This document shows, one piece after another, positions 27,054-38,761 of a stretch of DNA of 64,000 nucleotides (its first letter is position 1; each line of letters starts with the position of its first letter). Made by a program: the position numbers and the translations under genes. Below the pieces are notes generated by a model. It saw only the letters and a program-made list of their open reading frames with translations, was not told where the DNA came from and searched no databases. The stretch is from Azospirillum sp. 51_20 (GTDB taxonomy: Bacteria; Pseudomonadota; Alphaproteobacteria; RF32; CAG-239). The stretch lies in NCBI GenBank assembly GCA_001917175.1, contig MNTV01000031.1, positions 63,454-127,453 of the forward strand, given 5' to 3'.

Positions 27054-28589
27054 CTATTTGCGGACCAAAAGCGATTTGCCGGTCATTTCCGCGGGCTGCT
27101 TAATGCCGAGCAGGTCAAGCAGGGTCGGGGAAATGTCGGCCAGTTTGCCGTTGTTGAGCGCGGCAACGTCTTTCGGACCGTTGACCAGCACCGCCTGTAC
27201 GTCGCCGACGGTGTGCGCGGTATAGGGCTGGCCGGTTTTTTCGTCGACCATTTTTTCCGCGTTGCCGTGATCGGCGGTAACCAGCAGCGCTCCGTCAACG
27301 TCTTTGATGGCCTTGACCACTCTGCCCAGGCACTCGTCAACCGCGGCCACCGCTTTCAGGGCCGCTTCCATAATGCCGGTATGGCCGACCATGTCGCCGT
27401 TGGCGAAATTGCAGATGATGACGTCGAATTTTTGCTTTTCGATGGCGTCAACCAGATGGTCCGTCACTTCGTAAACCGACATTTCCGGTTTCAGGTCATA
27501 GGTGGCAACCTTCGGGCTGGGAACCAGAATTCTCGATTCTCCGGCGAATTCCTTTTCTTCCCCGCCGTTGAAAAAGAAAGTGACGTGTGCGTATTTTTCG
27601 GTTTCGGCAATTCGCAGCTGGGTGAGGCCGTTTTCCGCCACCACTTCGCCGAAGATGTGCACCAGCGCTTCCGGCGGGAACATCGTCTGCATGAAACGGT
27701 TGTGGTCGACCGAATATTCGGTCATGCCGACCGCCATCGACAGCTCAATCGTCTTTTTCCGTTCAAAACCGGTAAATTCCCTGTCGGCCAGCGCATACAG
27801 GATTTCGCGGGCGCGGTCGGCGCGGAAGTTGGCCATCAGCACCGCGTCGCCGTCTTCAAATCCCTGATAGTTGCCGATTACGGCCGGAACCACGAATTCG
27901 TCGCTGACTTTTTCGGCATAAGAAGCTTTGATCGCCTCGACCGCGTCGGCAAAACGTTTGCCGTCGGCCATAACCATGTTGTTGTAGGCTTTTTCCACCC
28001 GGTCCCAGCGCTTGTCGCGGTCCATGGCGTAGAAACGTCCGGCCACGGTGGTGATTTTGACGTTTTCCATGGCGGCGGTATCTTTTTCAAATTCGGCGAC
28101 GAAGCCGGCGGCCGATTCCGGCGGCGTGTCGCGGCCGTCCAAAAAGGCGTGGACGTCGGTTTTGATGCCGTGTTCGTTCAGAATGCCGGCCAGCGCGACG
28201 ATGTGATGCTGGGAAGAGTGAACGCCGCCCGGCGACATCAGGCCCATCAGGTGGCAGGTTTTGCCGTTTTCTTTCAGTTTTTCGATCAGTTTTAAGAGGA
28301 CCGGGTTCTTTTTAAGCGAACCGTCTTTGATCGCCAGGTCGATCTTCGGCAGATCCTGCATGACCACCCGGCCGGCGCCGAGGTTGGTGTGTCCCACTTC
28401 CGAATTGCCCATCTGTCCTTCCGGCAGGCCGACGGCCAGTCCGGAGGTCTGTACCAGGCAATGCGGATATTCTTTCAGGCACCGGTGCCAGTTGGGCGTA
28501 TGCCCCTGTTCGATCGCGTTGTCGGGGGTAATTTCCTTGCGGTAGCCCCAGCCGTCCAAAATTAGCAGCATTACGGGTTTTTGTCTCAT
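27054..28589 (-). CDS. gpmI: 2,3-bisphosphoglycerate-independent phosphoglycerate mutase
   Basis: A 511-residue GpmI, which interconverts 3- and 2-phosphoglycerate in glycolysis and gluconeogenesis using two manganese ions and a phosphoserine. MLLILDGWGYR at the start carries the first metal aspartate, and GNSEVGHTNLGAGR holds the nucleophilic serine. HVDVHAFLDGRDTPP-like sequence, LMANFRADRAREI and LLVTADHGNAEKM complete the two-metal site. The length is normal for the family. It is the first gene of the gpmI-envC-ctpA-rppH run and lies 105 bp from the end of the PBP1A gene. Confidence 0.97.
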   Translation of the reverse strand: MRQKPVMLLILDGWGYRKEITPDNAIEQGHTPNWHRCLKEYPHCLVQTSGLAVGLPEGQMGNSEVGHTNLGAGRVVMQDLPKIDLAIKDGSLKKNPVLLKLIEKLKENGKTCHLMGLMSPGGVHSSQHHIVALAGILNEHGIKTDVHAFLDGRDTPPESAAGFVAEFEKDTAAMENVKITTVAGRFYAMDRDKRWDRVEKAYNNMVMADGKRFADAVEAIKASYAEKVSDEFVVPAVIGNYQGFEDGDAVLMANFRADRAREILYALADREFTGFERKKTIELSMAVGMTEYSVDHNRFMQTMFPPEALVHIFGEVVAENGLTQLRIAETEKYAHVTFFFNGGEEKEFAGESRILVPSPKVATYDLKPEMSVYEVTDHLVDAIEKQKFDVIICNFANGDMVGHTGIMEAALKAVAAVDECLGRVVKAIKDVDGALLVTADHGNAEKMVDEKTGQPYTAHTVGDVQAVLVNGPKDVAALNNGKLADISPTLLDLLGIKQPAEMTGKSLLVRK

Positions 28590-28693
28590 TTTGTTTGTCC
28601 TTTACCTTCTCTTTCGATTCTTGTTTTATGCTGATTATATATAATTACTTTCAGAATAAAAGCCCTAAATTTATATCTTTTTACAAAAAAAGG

Positions 28694-30568
28694 TCACTCC
28701 TCGCTTTCCGCCGCCAGCATCACTTTTTTCCAGATTTCGGCCGGCAGGGTGCCGCCGCCGACGCCTTTCATCGGCGAGTTGTCGTCGTTGCCGACCCATA
28801 CCGCTGCCACGTAACGGTCGGTAAAGCCGACGAACCAGGCGTCGCGGTAATCCTGCGAAGTGCCGGTTTTGCCGGCGGCAAAGAACGGCAGTTGCGCTCT
28901 TTTGCCGGTGCCTTCAAGGATCACTTTTTCCATCATCTCGGTTATGGCTTCAACCGTGTCTTCGTCCAAAATCCGCTGCCGTTCGTCTTCGTCGTAAAGA
29001 CGGGTGTAGAGCGGATAGCCTTCGCGGGTGTAAATTTCGGTGATCGAATAGGGCCAGGCGGCATACCCGCCGTTGGCAACCGCGGTATAGGCCACCGCCA
29101 TGTCCAGCACCTTGACCGCAGAACTGCCGAGCACCATTGCCGGGGTGTCGTCGATCGGGGTCGAAATGCCCATTTTGCGGGCGGTGCGGATAATGTTTCC
29201 GGACGGCAGTTTTTGCGCCAGGTTGACGGTGGCAAGGTTGAGCGAACGGACGAACGCCTCTTCCAGGGTTACCGTGCCGTAATATTTTTTGCTGTAGTTT
29301 TCCGGTTTCCAGTTGCCGATGGTGATCGGATAGTCGTCGATTTCGTCGTCGGTATCCCAGCCTTCTTCAAGAGCCGTCAGATAGACGAACGTCTTGAATG
29401 CCGAACCCGGCTGCCGAAGCGCCTGAGTGGCTCGATTGAACTGGCTTTTCTCATAATTGATGCCGCCGGCCATCGCTTTTACGGCGCCGTTTCTGTCCAG
29501 CACCACCACCGCGCCGTTGGTGACGTTTTTGCTTTTCGCGTTGGCAAAAACCGCCTGCCGGAGGGCGCTTTCCGCCGCTTTCTGAATTTTCTTGTCAAGC
29601 GTGGTGTAAACGTTGATGTCGTTTTCCCGTTCGCCGATATAGGCGTTTACTTCCTGATAGACCCAGTCGGCGAAATATCTGCCGCCTTCGAGTTTGTCGT
29701 GAATGCCGGCGCCGATCGGCATTTTCAGCGCTTTGGCCTTTTGTTCCGGGGTGATGACGGCGGCGTTGACCATGTTTTGCAATACCACCGCTGCCCGCTC
29801 TAGGGCGCGCTCTTTGTCGGCGGCCGGGTTATAGCGCGCCGGCGCTTTCAGCAGGCCGGCGATGACGGCGCCCTCCAGCATGTTGAGATCGCGCGAGCTT
29901 TTGTGAAAATATTTCTGCGACGCCGCCTCGATTCCGTAGGTGCCGCTGCCCATGTAAACGCGGTTGAGGTAAAGGGTCAGGATCTGGTCTTTGGAAAATT
30001 TGCTTTCCAGCCAGAAGGCCATCAGCAGTTCCTGAACTTTGCGCTTGATGTTTTTCTGCGGGGTCAGAAACAGGTTTTTGGCCACCTGCTGGGTGATGGT
30101 GCTGCCGCCCTGGGCATAGCGTCCCTTGATCAGGTTGGCGGTCATGGCGCGGGTGAAGGCGATGACGTCGAACCCGAAATGGGAATAAAAACGCCGGTCT
30201 TCGGTGGCAATTACCGCATTGATGACGTAGGGCGGCAGTTCGTCGGGATAGACCACTTCCGAATAAACGTTGCCGAAGGTGGCAATTTCCTGTCCGTTTT
30301 CGGCAATGATCGAAGTTGAGGGCTGCCGGGTGCGGGAAACCGCCTGTTCAATGTCGGGCAGGGTGGCAAAGCAATAGCCGACGTACAGCGCAAGCGCGGC
30401 GCCGACGGCAAAGGCGGCAAAGAAAAGCAGTTTCCACCAGCGGAAGCCGCCGGTCGTTTTTTTGCCGCGGGAAACTTTTTTCCCGCCGCCGGTTTTCTTT
30501 TTTGCTGCCGTTTTTTTGGCCGTCTGCCGTTTGCCGCCCTTTTTCTCTTCTTTTGCGTTTGCTGCCAT
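28694..30568 (-). CDS. bifunctional penicillin-binding protein 1A
   Basis: A 624-residue class A PBP; I take the ATG at 30568 with upstream gggga. A lysine-rich cytoplasmic head of about 40 residues precedes one transmembrane helix (LLFFAAFAVGAALALYVGY). The GT51 glycosyltransferase domain shows EDRRFYSHFGFD, GGSTITQQVAKN and KVQELLMAFWLE. The transpeptidase domain shows SAFK within RQPGSAFKTF, the SLN motif in RSLNLATVN, and KTGTSQDYRDAWFVGF. It polymerises and crosslinks peptidoglycan. It is shorter than E. coli PBP1A and lacks its OB-like insertion. The LpoA-like lipoprotein in this window is a candidate activator. It is divergent from polA. Confidence 0.95.
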   Translation of the reverse strand: MAANAKEEKKGGKRQTAKKTAAKKKTGGGKKVSRGKKTTGGFRWWKLLFFAAFAVGAALALYVGYCFATLPDIEQAVSRTRQPSTSIIAENGQEIATFGNVYSEVVYPDELPPYVINAVIATEDRRFYSHFGFDVIAFTRAMTANLIKGRYAQGGSTITQQVAKNLFLTPQKNIKRKVQELLMAFWLESKFSKDQILTLYLNRVYMGSGTYGIEAASQKYFHKSSRDLNMLEGAVIAGLLKAPARYNPAADKERALERAAVVLQNMVNAAVITPEQKAKALKMPIGAGIHDKLEGGRYFADWVYQEVNAYIGERENDINVYTTLDKKIQKAAESALRQAVFANAKSKNVTNGAVVVLDRNGAVKAMAGGINYEKSQFNRATQALRQPGSAFKTFVYLTALEEGWDTDDEIDDYPITIGNWKPENYSKKYYGTVTLEEAFVRSLNLATVNLAQKLPSGNIIRTARKMGISTPIDDTPAMVLGSSAVKVLDMAVAYTAVANGGYAAWPYSITEIYTREGYPLYTRLYDEDERQRILDEDTVEAITEMMEKVILEGTGKRAQLPFFAAGKTGTSQDYRDAWFVGFTDRYVAAVWVGNDDNSPMKGVGGGTLPAEIWKKVMLAAESEE

Positions 30569-30712
30569 CTGTCTTCCCCGGTTGCGATTCTTTCGCCGAT
30601 TATAACCGGAAAATGTCACCAATAAGTTAAGCATAAGTATATTTCCCGGTTGGCTTATCGGCTTTGATGGTTTATATTGAGCGCAAAAGACGAAAACGGG
30701 AAAGGAAAGGCA

Positions 30713-33466
30713 ATGACGGCAAAAAAAATTTGTTTGATCGACGGATCGGGGTACATTTTCCGGGCATTTTACGGCCTGCCGCCGCTCAATGCGCCGGACG
30801 GCACGCCGGTCAACGCGGTCTATGGTTTTACCAACATGTTTTTGAAGCTTACCTCCAAAATCGGCTGCGACTATACGTTGGTGCTGTTTGACGCCAAAAG
30901 AGAAAATTTCCGCAACCAAATCTTCCCCGAATACAAGGCTACCCGGCGCGAAGTTCCGGAAGAGCTGATCCCCCAGTTTCCGATCATCCGCGAAGCGGTC
31001 GGCGCCTTAAAGCTCAATTATCTGGAGATGGAAGGCTATGAAGCCGACGACCTGATTGCCACCTACGCGCGGCTGGCGCTCGAACAAGGCATGGAAGCGG
31101 TGGTCGTGTCGGCGGACAAAGACCTGATGCAGCTGATCCGCCCCGGGGTTGAGTTTTACGATCCGATGAAAGACAAGTTTTTTACCCCCGAAGACGTCAG
31201 GGAAAAATTCGGCGTTTATCCCGACAAAGTGGTTGACGTGCAGGCGCTGTCGGGCGACAGCACAGACAACGTGCCCGGGGTTCCCGGCATCGGTCCCAAA
31301 ACCGCGGCCGAACTGGTCAACGCTTTCGGCTCGCTGGAACAGGTGCTGGCTCATGCCGGGGAAATCAAACAGAACAAGCGGCGGGAAACGCTTTTGGCCA
31401 ACCTTGACAACGCCCGTGTTTCGCTGGCTCTGGTGCGGCTGCGCGACGACGTTCCGGTGGAAAAACAGCCGGAAGATTATCCCTGCCGCTGTCCCGAACT
31501 GACTCTGGTGGAAGAATTTGCCGCCAAATACGGCTTTAACAGCTTAAAGCCGCGGCTGGCCCGCTGGGTTGAGGAACAGTGCAAAAAGGTTTATCCCGAA
31601 GCGGCGCCGGCAAAAGAAGAAACGAAAGATTACCGGCTGGCCGCGGACGGCAAAACGCTTGCGGAATGGCGGCGGCTGATTGAGGAGAAGGGCGCTTTTG
31701 CCTTCAAGGTGCTGGCCGACGGAATCAACCCGGTTTTTGACCGGGCGGTCGGCGTGGCGCTTTCCGTCGGCGGCGGCCGTGCGGTTTATCTGCCGTTTGC
31801 CGCCGAAGCGGAAAAGGCGGAAGCCTTCGACCTTTTTTCCGCGGCTGAAAGCAAACGGCCGGAAGGTTTGTCTGCCGCGGCCGTTGCCGCTTTTCTGCAG
31901 CCGCTGCTGGCTGATCCGGGATTGTTGAAAATCGGCCATGACGTCAAGCGCGACATGCATTTCCTGTCCCGTTTTTTGACCGGGGAAACGGCGTTTTCGC
32001 CTTATGACGACGTCGAGGTCATTTCCTACGTTCTCGATTCGACCTCGCACGGCCACGGTCTGACGGAACTTTCAAGCCTTTTTCTCGGGGTGGAAATGAC
32101 CAACCCCGACAAGCTTTTCGGCGTCGGCCGGCAGAAGATAAGTGCCGGCGATTTGGAACCGGAAATTGCCGCCGCTTACGCCTGCGAACAGGCTGACGTT
32201 GTCTTCCGGCTGCACGAGGTGCTGCGTCCGCGGCTGGCGCAGGAGCGGATGGCGACCGTTTATGAACATTATGACCGGCCGCTGGTCGCCACCTTGTTCG
32301 AAATGGAGAAAAACGGGGTGGCGGTCAATGCTGCCGGCCTGAAGGAACTGAGCGCGGAACTGGAGAACCGTCAGCACGAACTGGAAAAGGAAATTTTTGC
32401 CCTGGCCGGCGAGGAGTTCAACCTCGGGTCGCCCAAGCAGATCGGCGAAATACTTTACGGCAAGCTGGGGCTGAAAGGCAAGAAGAGCGCCGGCGGCGGC
32501 TATCAGACGGGGGCGGAAGTGCTGGAAAAAATGGCGGAAGAGCACCCGCTGCCGGCCAAAATTCTCGACTGGCGCGCGGTTGCCAAGCTGAAATCGACCT
32601 ATACCGACGCTCTGCTGCCGCTGATCGACGGAAACGGGCGCGTTCATACCACCTACAGTCAGACCACCGTCAACACCGGCCGGTTGTCGTCGGTTAACCC
32701 AAACCTGCAAAATATTCCGGTGCGCAGCGAAGACGGTCTGAAAATCCGCCGCTGCTTTGTCGCCCGGCCGGGCTGCCGGCTGATTTCCGCCGACTATTCG
32801 CAGGTGGAGCTGCGGCTGATGGCGGTGCTGGCCGACGTGAAGGCCTTGAAAGAAGCTTTTGCCGCCGGCATCGACATTCATACCGCGACCGCCATGCAGG
32901 TCTTCGGCCTGCCGCGGGAAGAGGTGACGCCCAACGTCCGCCGCCATGCCAAAGCGATCAATTTCGGCGTTATTTACGGCATTTCCCAATACGGCCTGGC
33001 CAAACAGATCGGCATTTCGAACGACGAAGCGAAAAAATACATCGACGCTTATTTCGCCAAAATGCCGGAGATTAAGCGCTATATGGAGCAGACCGTCGAA
33101 TTTGCCCGCAAAAACGGTTACGTGACCACGCCGTTCGGCCGCAAATGCGCGGTGCCGGGCATTAATGACAAAAACCAGCGGATCGCCTCCTTTGCCGAGC
33201 GGGCGGCAATCAACGCCCCCCTGCAGGGCGGTGCCGCCGACATCATGAAAAAGGCGATGAACGAAGTTTTCGCCCGGCTGAAGGAAAGCGGTCTCAAGGC
33301 CAGAATTCTGCTGCAGGTGCACGACGAAATGGTGCTGGAAGCGCCGGCGGAACAGGCGGAAGAAACGGCGCGCCTGCTTAAGGAAACGATGGAAGGCGCA
33401 GTGAGTTACGACGTCGCCTTCGTCGCCGATACCGGCATTGGCGGCAACTGGGCCGAAGCGCACTGA
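30713..33466 (+). CDS. polA: DNA polymerase I
   Basis: A 917-residue family A polymerase; the ATG at 30713 follows aaaggaaagg. The 5'-3' exonuclease (about 1-290) has LIDGSGYIFRAFYGLPPL, VSADKDLMQLI and GDSTDNVPGVPGIGPKTA. The polymerase has motif A LISADYSQVELRLMA, motif B KAINFGVIYGISQYG and motif C LLQVHDEMVLEAP. In the middle 3'-5' exonuclease domain the expected D-x-E of motif I is replaced by FKVLADGIN, although the later GHDVKRD and YACEQAD positions look intact, so proofreading may be lost. It acts in Okazaki fragment maturation and repair. A 160-bp piece is duplicated at 59718-59877. Confidence 0.97.
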   Translation: MTAKKICLIDGSGYIFRAFYGLPPLNAPDGTPVNAVYGFTNMFLKLTSKIGCDYTLVLFDAKRENFRNQIFPEYKATRREVPEELIPQFPIIREAVGALKLNYLEMEGYEADDLIATYARLALEQGMEAVVVSADKDLMQLIRPGVEFYDPMKDKFFTPEDVREKFGVYPDKVVDVQALSGDSTDNVPGVPGIGPKTAAELVNAFGSLEQVLAHAGEIKQNKRRETLLANLDNARVSLALVRLRDDVPVEKQPEDYPCRCPELTLVEEFAAKYGFNSLKPRLARWVEEQCKKVYPEAAPAKEETKDYRLAADGKTLAEWRRLIEEKGAFAFKVLADGINPVFDRAVGVALSVGGGRAVYLPFAAEAEKAEAFDLFSAAESKRPEGLSAAAVAAFLQPLLADPGLLKIGHDVKRDMHFLSRFLTGETAFSPYDDVEVISYVLDSTSHGHGLTELSSLFLGVEMTNPDKLFGVGRQKISAGDLEPEIAAAYACEQADVVFRLHEVLRPRLAQERMATVYEHYDRPLVATLFEMEKNGVAVNAAGLKELSAELENRQHELEKEIFALAGEEFNLGSPKQIGEILYGKLGLKGKKSAGGGYQTGAEVLEKMAEEHPLPAKILDWRAVAKLKSTYTDALLPLIDGNGRVHTTYSQTTVNTGRLSSVNPNLQNIPVRSEDGLKIRRCFVARPGCRLISADYSQVELRLMAVLADVKALKEAFAAGIDIHTATAMQVFGLPREEVTPNVRRHAKAINFGVIYGISQYGLAKQIGISNDEAKKYIDAYFAKMPEIKRYMEQTVEFARKNGYVTTPFGRKCAVPGINDKNQRIASFAERAAINAPLQGGAADIMKKAMNEVFARLKESGLKARILLQVHDEMVLEAPAEQAEETARLLKETMEGAVSYDVAFVADTGIGGNWAEAH

Positions 33467-33527
33467 AAAAGCCCGCCGGAAACAACGTAAAATATGCACA
33501 AAAGCGTTAATTTTTCGTACTTTTCGC

Positions 33528-33556
33528 TTGGGTTTTGCGCGAAAATACTGTATGTT
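33528..33556 (+). promoter_or_regulatory. putative gyrB promoter
   Basis: TTGGGT (33528-33533), a 17-base spacer and TATGTT (33551-33556) lie about 50 bp before the gyrB ATG in an AT-rich gap after polA. It is a moderate match to the sigma-70 consensus. Confidence 0.45.
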
Positions 33557-33592
33557 TGCAAATAGTGAAAACGTATCGAAAATAAATTGTAA

Positions 33593-36055
<2,463 letters not shown>

Positions 36056-36077
36056 TCTTTGTTCCTGATTTAAGTTT

Positions 36078-36107
36078 CGGCCGGGATGTTTTCCCGGCCG
36101 TTTTTTA
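36078..36107 (+). terminator. gyrB terminator
   Basis: The hairpin cggccggga / tcccggccg with a short T-rich loop is followed by TTTTTT, 22 bp after the gyrB stop. Confidence 0.9.
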
Positions 36108-36173
36108 TGTCTGCCCGCTGTTTTTTCCTGGCCGGATTTTCAGGCGGCAAAATCAGAAGAGGAAAGTTTTTTA

Positions 36174-36209
36174 TATAAAAATCACGGTCGGTTTTTGCAA
36201 ACCGACCGT
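36174..36209 (-). terminator. terminator at the left end of the effector array
   Basis: On the minus strand acggtcggttt / aaaccgaccgt (11 pairs, 4-base loop) is followed by GATTTTTATA. It lies about 40 bp past the stop of the minus-strand gene at 36250 and closes the array on this side. Confidence 0.75.
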
Positions 36210-36249
36210 ATGCCGAAAGGATAAAAGATTGCGGCAAAAGTTATTTTCT

Positions 36250-36723
36250 CTAGGAAGTTGTCAGTTTCAAAAGCATGACATATTCTTCCAGCATTGCCCT
36301 GACGGCTTTTGCAACCGCGGTTTTCGCCAATACGGAATTTTTGTCCTTGCATTCCTTTGCGCCGCATTTGTCGGCCGTCGTGTACAGATAATCGTACATT
36401 TCGTTGACCTGTTTGATGTATTTAGTATGGGATTCTGTCAGTTCCGGTATAGATTCCGAATAATATTTCTTGATGATTTGATAAATAATATCCTCATAAC
36501 AGGAAACGACATTTTGGTTGCTCTTGATCATCTGCCCTGTATTCTTGGCAGCTTTCGTATCCTTGTTAAGGGTTTGGTCGCATTTTTTCATTTCTTCGTT
36601 GTAAGTGTCAACGTCTTTTTGAATTATTTCATCGCTGAACGAAACGGGGTGATAACTTTTCGGCCATGCAAAAGCGTTGAAGCAAAACAGCAGAGCAAAA
36701 AGAAATGCGGTAAATGTTTTCAT
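36250..36723 (-). CDS. array unit 1 secreted cysteine-containing protein (candidate immunity protein)
   Basis: A 157-residue protein with a signal peptide (MKTFTAFLFALLFCFNAFA) predicted to be cut before WPKS. The mature part is mainly helical, with Lys/Glu-rich heptad-like stretches. Cysteines sit in MKKCDQTL, VVSCYEDI, DKCGAKECKD, matching positions in the other units, so disulfides are likely in the periplasm. It is the most diverged of the five copies together with unit 5: both have SDEIIQKD/SDEEIQKD and KYYSE. It is divergent from the GH108 gene at 36862. I infer a periplasmic inhibitor or immunity role; no family is recognised. Confidence 0.75.
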   Translation of the reverse strand: MKTFTAFLFALLFCFNAFAWPKSYHPVSFSDEIIQKDVDTYNEEMKKCDQTLNKDTKAAKNTGQMIKSNQNVVSCYEDIIYQIIKKYYSESIPELTESHTKYIKQVNEMYDYLYTTADKCGAKECKDKNSVLAKTAVAKAVRAMLEEYVMLLKLTTS

Positions 36724-36798
36724 AAATCGGTCTCCGGGTTGATTTTTTTCATCATACCGCGGTTAATTGCAAAATCAAGTTGGGAAATGTAAATTTCC

Positions 36799-36827
36799 TT
36801 GACTTTTGATACATTATATGTTAATAC
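36799..36827 (+). promoter_or_regulatory. promoter and operator-like palindrome, unit 1
   Basis: TTGACT (36799-36804), a 17-base spacer and TAATAC (36822-36827) form a near-consensus promoter 34 bp before the ATG of the GH108 gene. The -10 lies inside tatgt-taat-acata, an inverted repeat that could bind a regulator. The same block is intact in unit 3 and deleted in units 2 and 5. Confidence 0.65.
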
Positions 36828-36861
36828 ATATTTTGTAATTAACGAAAGGCAAGGAAATAAA

Positions 36862-37611
36862 ATGAGTGAAACAGGCGATTATCTGCGGGGCATTTTTAAC
36901 GGAGAAATACCGGTTAAGCGGAAAAATCCGCAAACCGGGGAAACGGAAGAAGTCTATTACAACTATAACGACGACCGGGAGGAACTGAGGGAAGCCGCGG
37001 TTTACCCTGCACGGGCAACCGGACGTTTTTATGAGCCGATGGCTTTTGCTTCTGCTCAACCGGAAGAAATTGATTATACGCGCTATGGTAATGATATTCC
37101 GCGGAAATTGATTGACCGGATGAATGCGGATAAGAGATTTTGGAATGTCATGAATAAGTATACGATTCCAAGCGAGGGAGGATATAATAATGATCCTTAT
37201 GACCATGGAGGAGAAACCAACTTTGGTATCAGCAGTAGTACGTATCCGCGTGAAGATATCAAAAATATGACCCGGGAAAGGGCAAATGCACTTTTATACA
37301 GAGATTATTGGAATTATAATGGTATCAAAACCTTGCCGGATGATGTTGTCGGAATCGTTTTTGAGTCGGCGGTTAATCGCGGCGGTCCGGAGACGATAAA
37401 AGACGTGCACCGGACATTGGGTATTGATCCGCCGGGAACCATTATAGGCAATACAACACATGAACATTTGCGCGGTATGGATCATGAACGTTTCAGAAAT
37501 GATTTTGCTGATCGTATGCGAGCACATTATTTAAATCGTGTTGAAGAAGAGCCGACACAAGAAAGATATCTTGACGGTTGGTTAAATCGGGTCAATAACT
37601 CGGTTCGTTAA
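36862..37611 (+). CDS. array unit 1: conserved N-terminal segment fused to GH108 muramidase
   Basis: A 249-residue protein. Residues 1-42 are the array-wide head (MSETGDYLRGIFNGEIPVKR, then NPQTGETEEVYY). Residues 90-249 are a glycoside hydrolase 108 domain, the N-acetylmuramidase family known from phage endolysins: IPSEGGYNNDPYDHGGETNF with the catalytic glutamate E105, GIS...YPRE, RANALLYRDYWNYNGIKTLP and VFESAVNRGGPETIKDVHR. It has no signal peptide, so a dedicated route or lysis would be needed to reach peptidoglycan. It has its own promoter, and its stop overlaps the convergent unit 2 minus gene by 4 bp. It could be an effector toxin or a domesticated endolysin. Confidence 0.85.
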   Translation: MSETGDYLRGIFNGEIPVKRKNPQTGETEEVYYNYNDDREELREAAVYPARATGRFYEPMAFASAQPEEIDYTRYGNDIPRKLIDRMNADKRFWNVMNKYTIPSEGGYNNDPYDHGGETNFGISSSTYPREDIKNMTRERANALLYRDYWNYNGIKTLPDDVVGIVFESAVNRGGPETIKDVHRTLGIDPPGTIIGNTTHEHLRGMDHERFRNDFADRMRAHYLNRVEEEPTQERYLDGWLNRVNNSVR

Positions 37612-38078
37612 ATTACCCGAGCATCCAAAGCCCGGATATAATCTTCAACAATTGTTCGGGCTTTGCGGGCTGCGGTATCTTTTCCGATTACGATGTACAT
37701 GGTACCGCATCTTGGATGGCAGACATCGGCAGTTTGATAGATAATGTTGCTGATGTGATATGCTGCCTGAATATATGCGGTAAGCGCTTTTTTGTGCTCT
37801 TCCGCCCGTTTGCTGTATTGTTCATCGATGATTTTTTCGGTAAGAACTTTGCAACAGTTAACGAAAGAATATATACTTTCAACCATCTCTGCGGTTGAAT
37901 AGGCTTTATGTGCCATTTCATCAAAATTCTTGTCGCATTTTTCCAGTTCTTTTCGATAAACAACAATGTCCTTTTTTAGTTTTTCCTGATCATAAACACC
38001 TTTGGTTCTGTCCGCGTTATCGGCAACAGCGTTAGAACAAAACAGCAAAGCAAAAAGAAATGCGGTAAATGTTTTCAT
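37608..38078 (-). CDS. array unit 2 secreted cysteine-containing protein (candidate immunity protein)
   Basis: A 156-residue secreted helical protein; the signal peptide MKTFTAFLFALLFCSNAVA is followed by DNADRTKGVYD. Mature landmarks are YRKELEKCDKNFDEMAHKAY, FVNCCKVLTEKIIDEQYSKR, ADVCHPRCGTM and KARTIVEDYIRALDA. It is close to units 3 and 4 and more distant from units 1 and 5. Its 3' end touches that of the GH108 gene, and its 5' end faces the unit 2 plus gene. A role in neutralising the neighbouring cell-wall hydrolase in the periplasm is inferred from context; the family is not one I can name. Confidence 0.75.
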   Translation of the reverse strand: MKTFTAFLFALLFCSNAVADNADRTKGVYDQEKLKKDIVVYRKELEKCDKNFDEMAHKAYSTAEMVESIYSFVNCCKVLTEKIIDEQYSKRAEEHKKALTAYIQAAYHISNIIYQTADVCHPRCGTMYIVIGKDTAARKARTIVEDYIRALDARVI

Positions 38079-38149
38079 AAATCGGTCTCCCGGTTGATTT
38101 TTTCTTTCATCATACCGCGGTTAATTGCAAAATCAAGTTGGGAAATAAA

Positions 38150-38761
38150 ATGAGTGAAACAGGCGATTATCTGCGGGGCATTTTTAACGGAGAAATACCG
38201 GTCAGACGGAGAAATCCGCAAACCGGGGAAACGGAAAACGTTTATTACCAGTATGACGATGACTGCGAAGGGTTGGTAGAAATAAAAAATAATAATCAAA
38301 AAATAAATATTCAAAGTATTTTTGATGATATAATACCAATAGTAACTCCCGGGACTTATGCTCTGGGAAATCTTGCTGCAGATGTTCAAATAGCGTTCAA
38401 TTATTATGAACAAATGAAAAGAGCAAATAGCCAATTGATTTCAAGATATGGAAGAAATACTGGCGCAGCAGATCACACTGATGAATATTATCATCCGCTG
38501 CTACAGTGTCATTTTGGTCAAATGGGAGATAATAACAAGATAAATGGCTTGTTGCTTGGGTACGCAAAAGAAGCTGTCATGGATTATGGCCCAAAAAGAT
38601 TTAAAGGTATAAAACATGATGAAATCATGTCCGATAGTGGAAAAGATTTGTATTATAACGAATTAGGTAATAAAATGGGTGCAAACAATCGAAATCGACC
38701 ATGTGTTGATTTAATGGACTTTTTGCGTACAGAGAATATGAGAAATGAGAATATCAGATAG
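38150..38761 (+). CDS. array unit 2: conserved N-terminal segment with variable C-terminal domain
   Basis: A 203-residue protein. The first 42 residues are the array head (MSETGDYLRGIFNGEIPVRR, NPQTGETENVYY). The C-terminal domain (about 105-195) is unrelated to GH108: DEYYHPLLQCHFGQMGDNNK, GYAKEAVMDYG, SDSGKDLYYNELGNKMGANN, CVDLMDFLR. It shares a spacing pattern with unit 3 (D-x-Y-x-H...C...KE...D...S.KD...N..G...C). I recall similar H-C/KE/AN-G patterns at the C-termini of RHS-like proteins, without being able to verify it. The promoter block is deleted here; expression may depend on read-through. It overlaps the next small gene by 17 bp. Confidence 0.72.
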   Translation: MSETGDYLRGIFNGEIPVRRRNPQTGETENVYYQYDDDCEGLVEIKNNNQKINIQSIFDDIIPIVTPGTYALGNLAADVQIAFNYYEQMKRANSQLISRYGRNTGAADHTDEYYHPLLQCHFGQMGDNNKINGLLLGYAKEAVMDYGPKRFKGIKHDEIMSDSGKDLYYNELGNKMGANNRNRPCVDLMDFLRTENMRNENIR

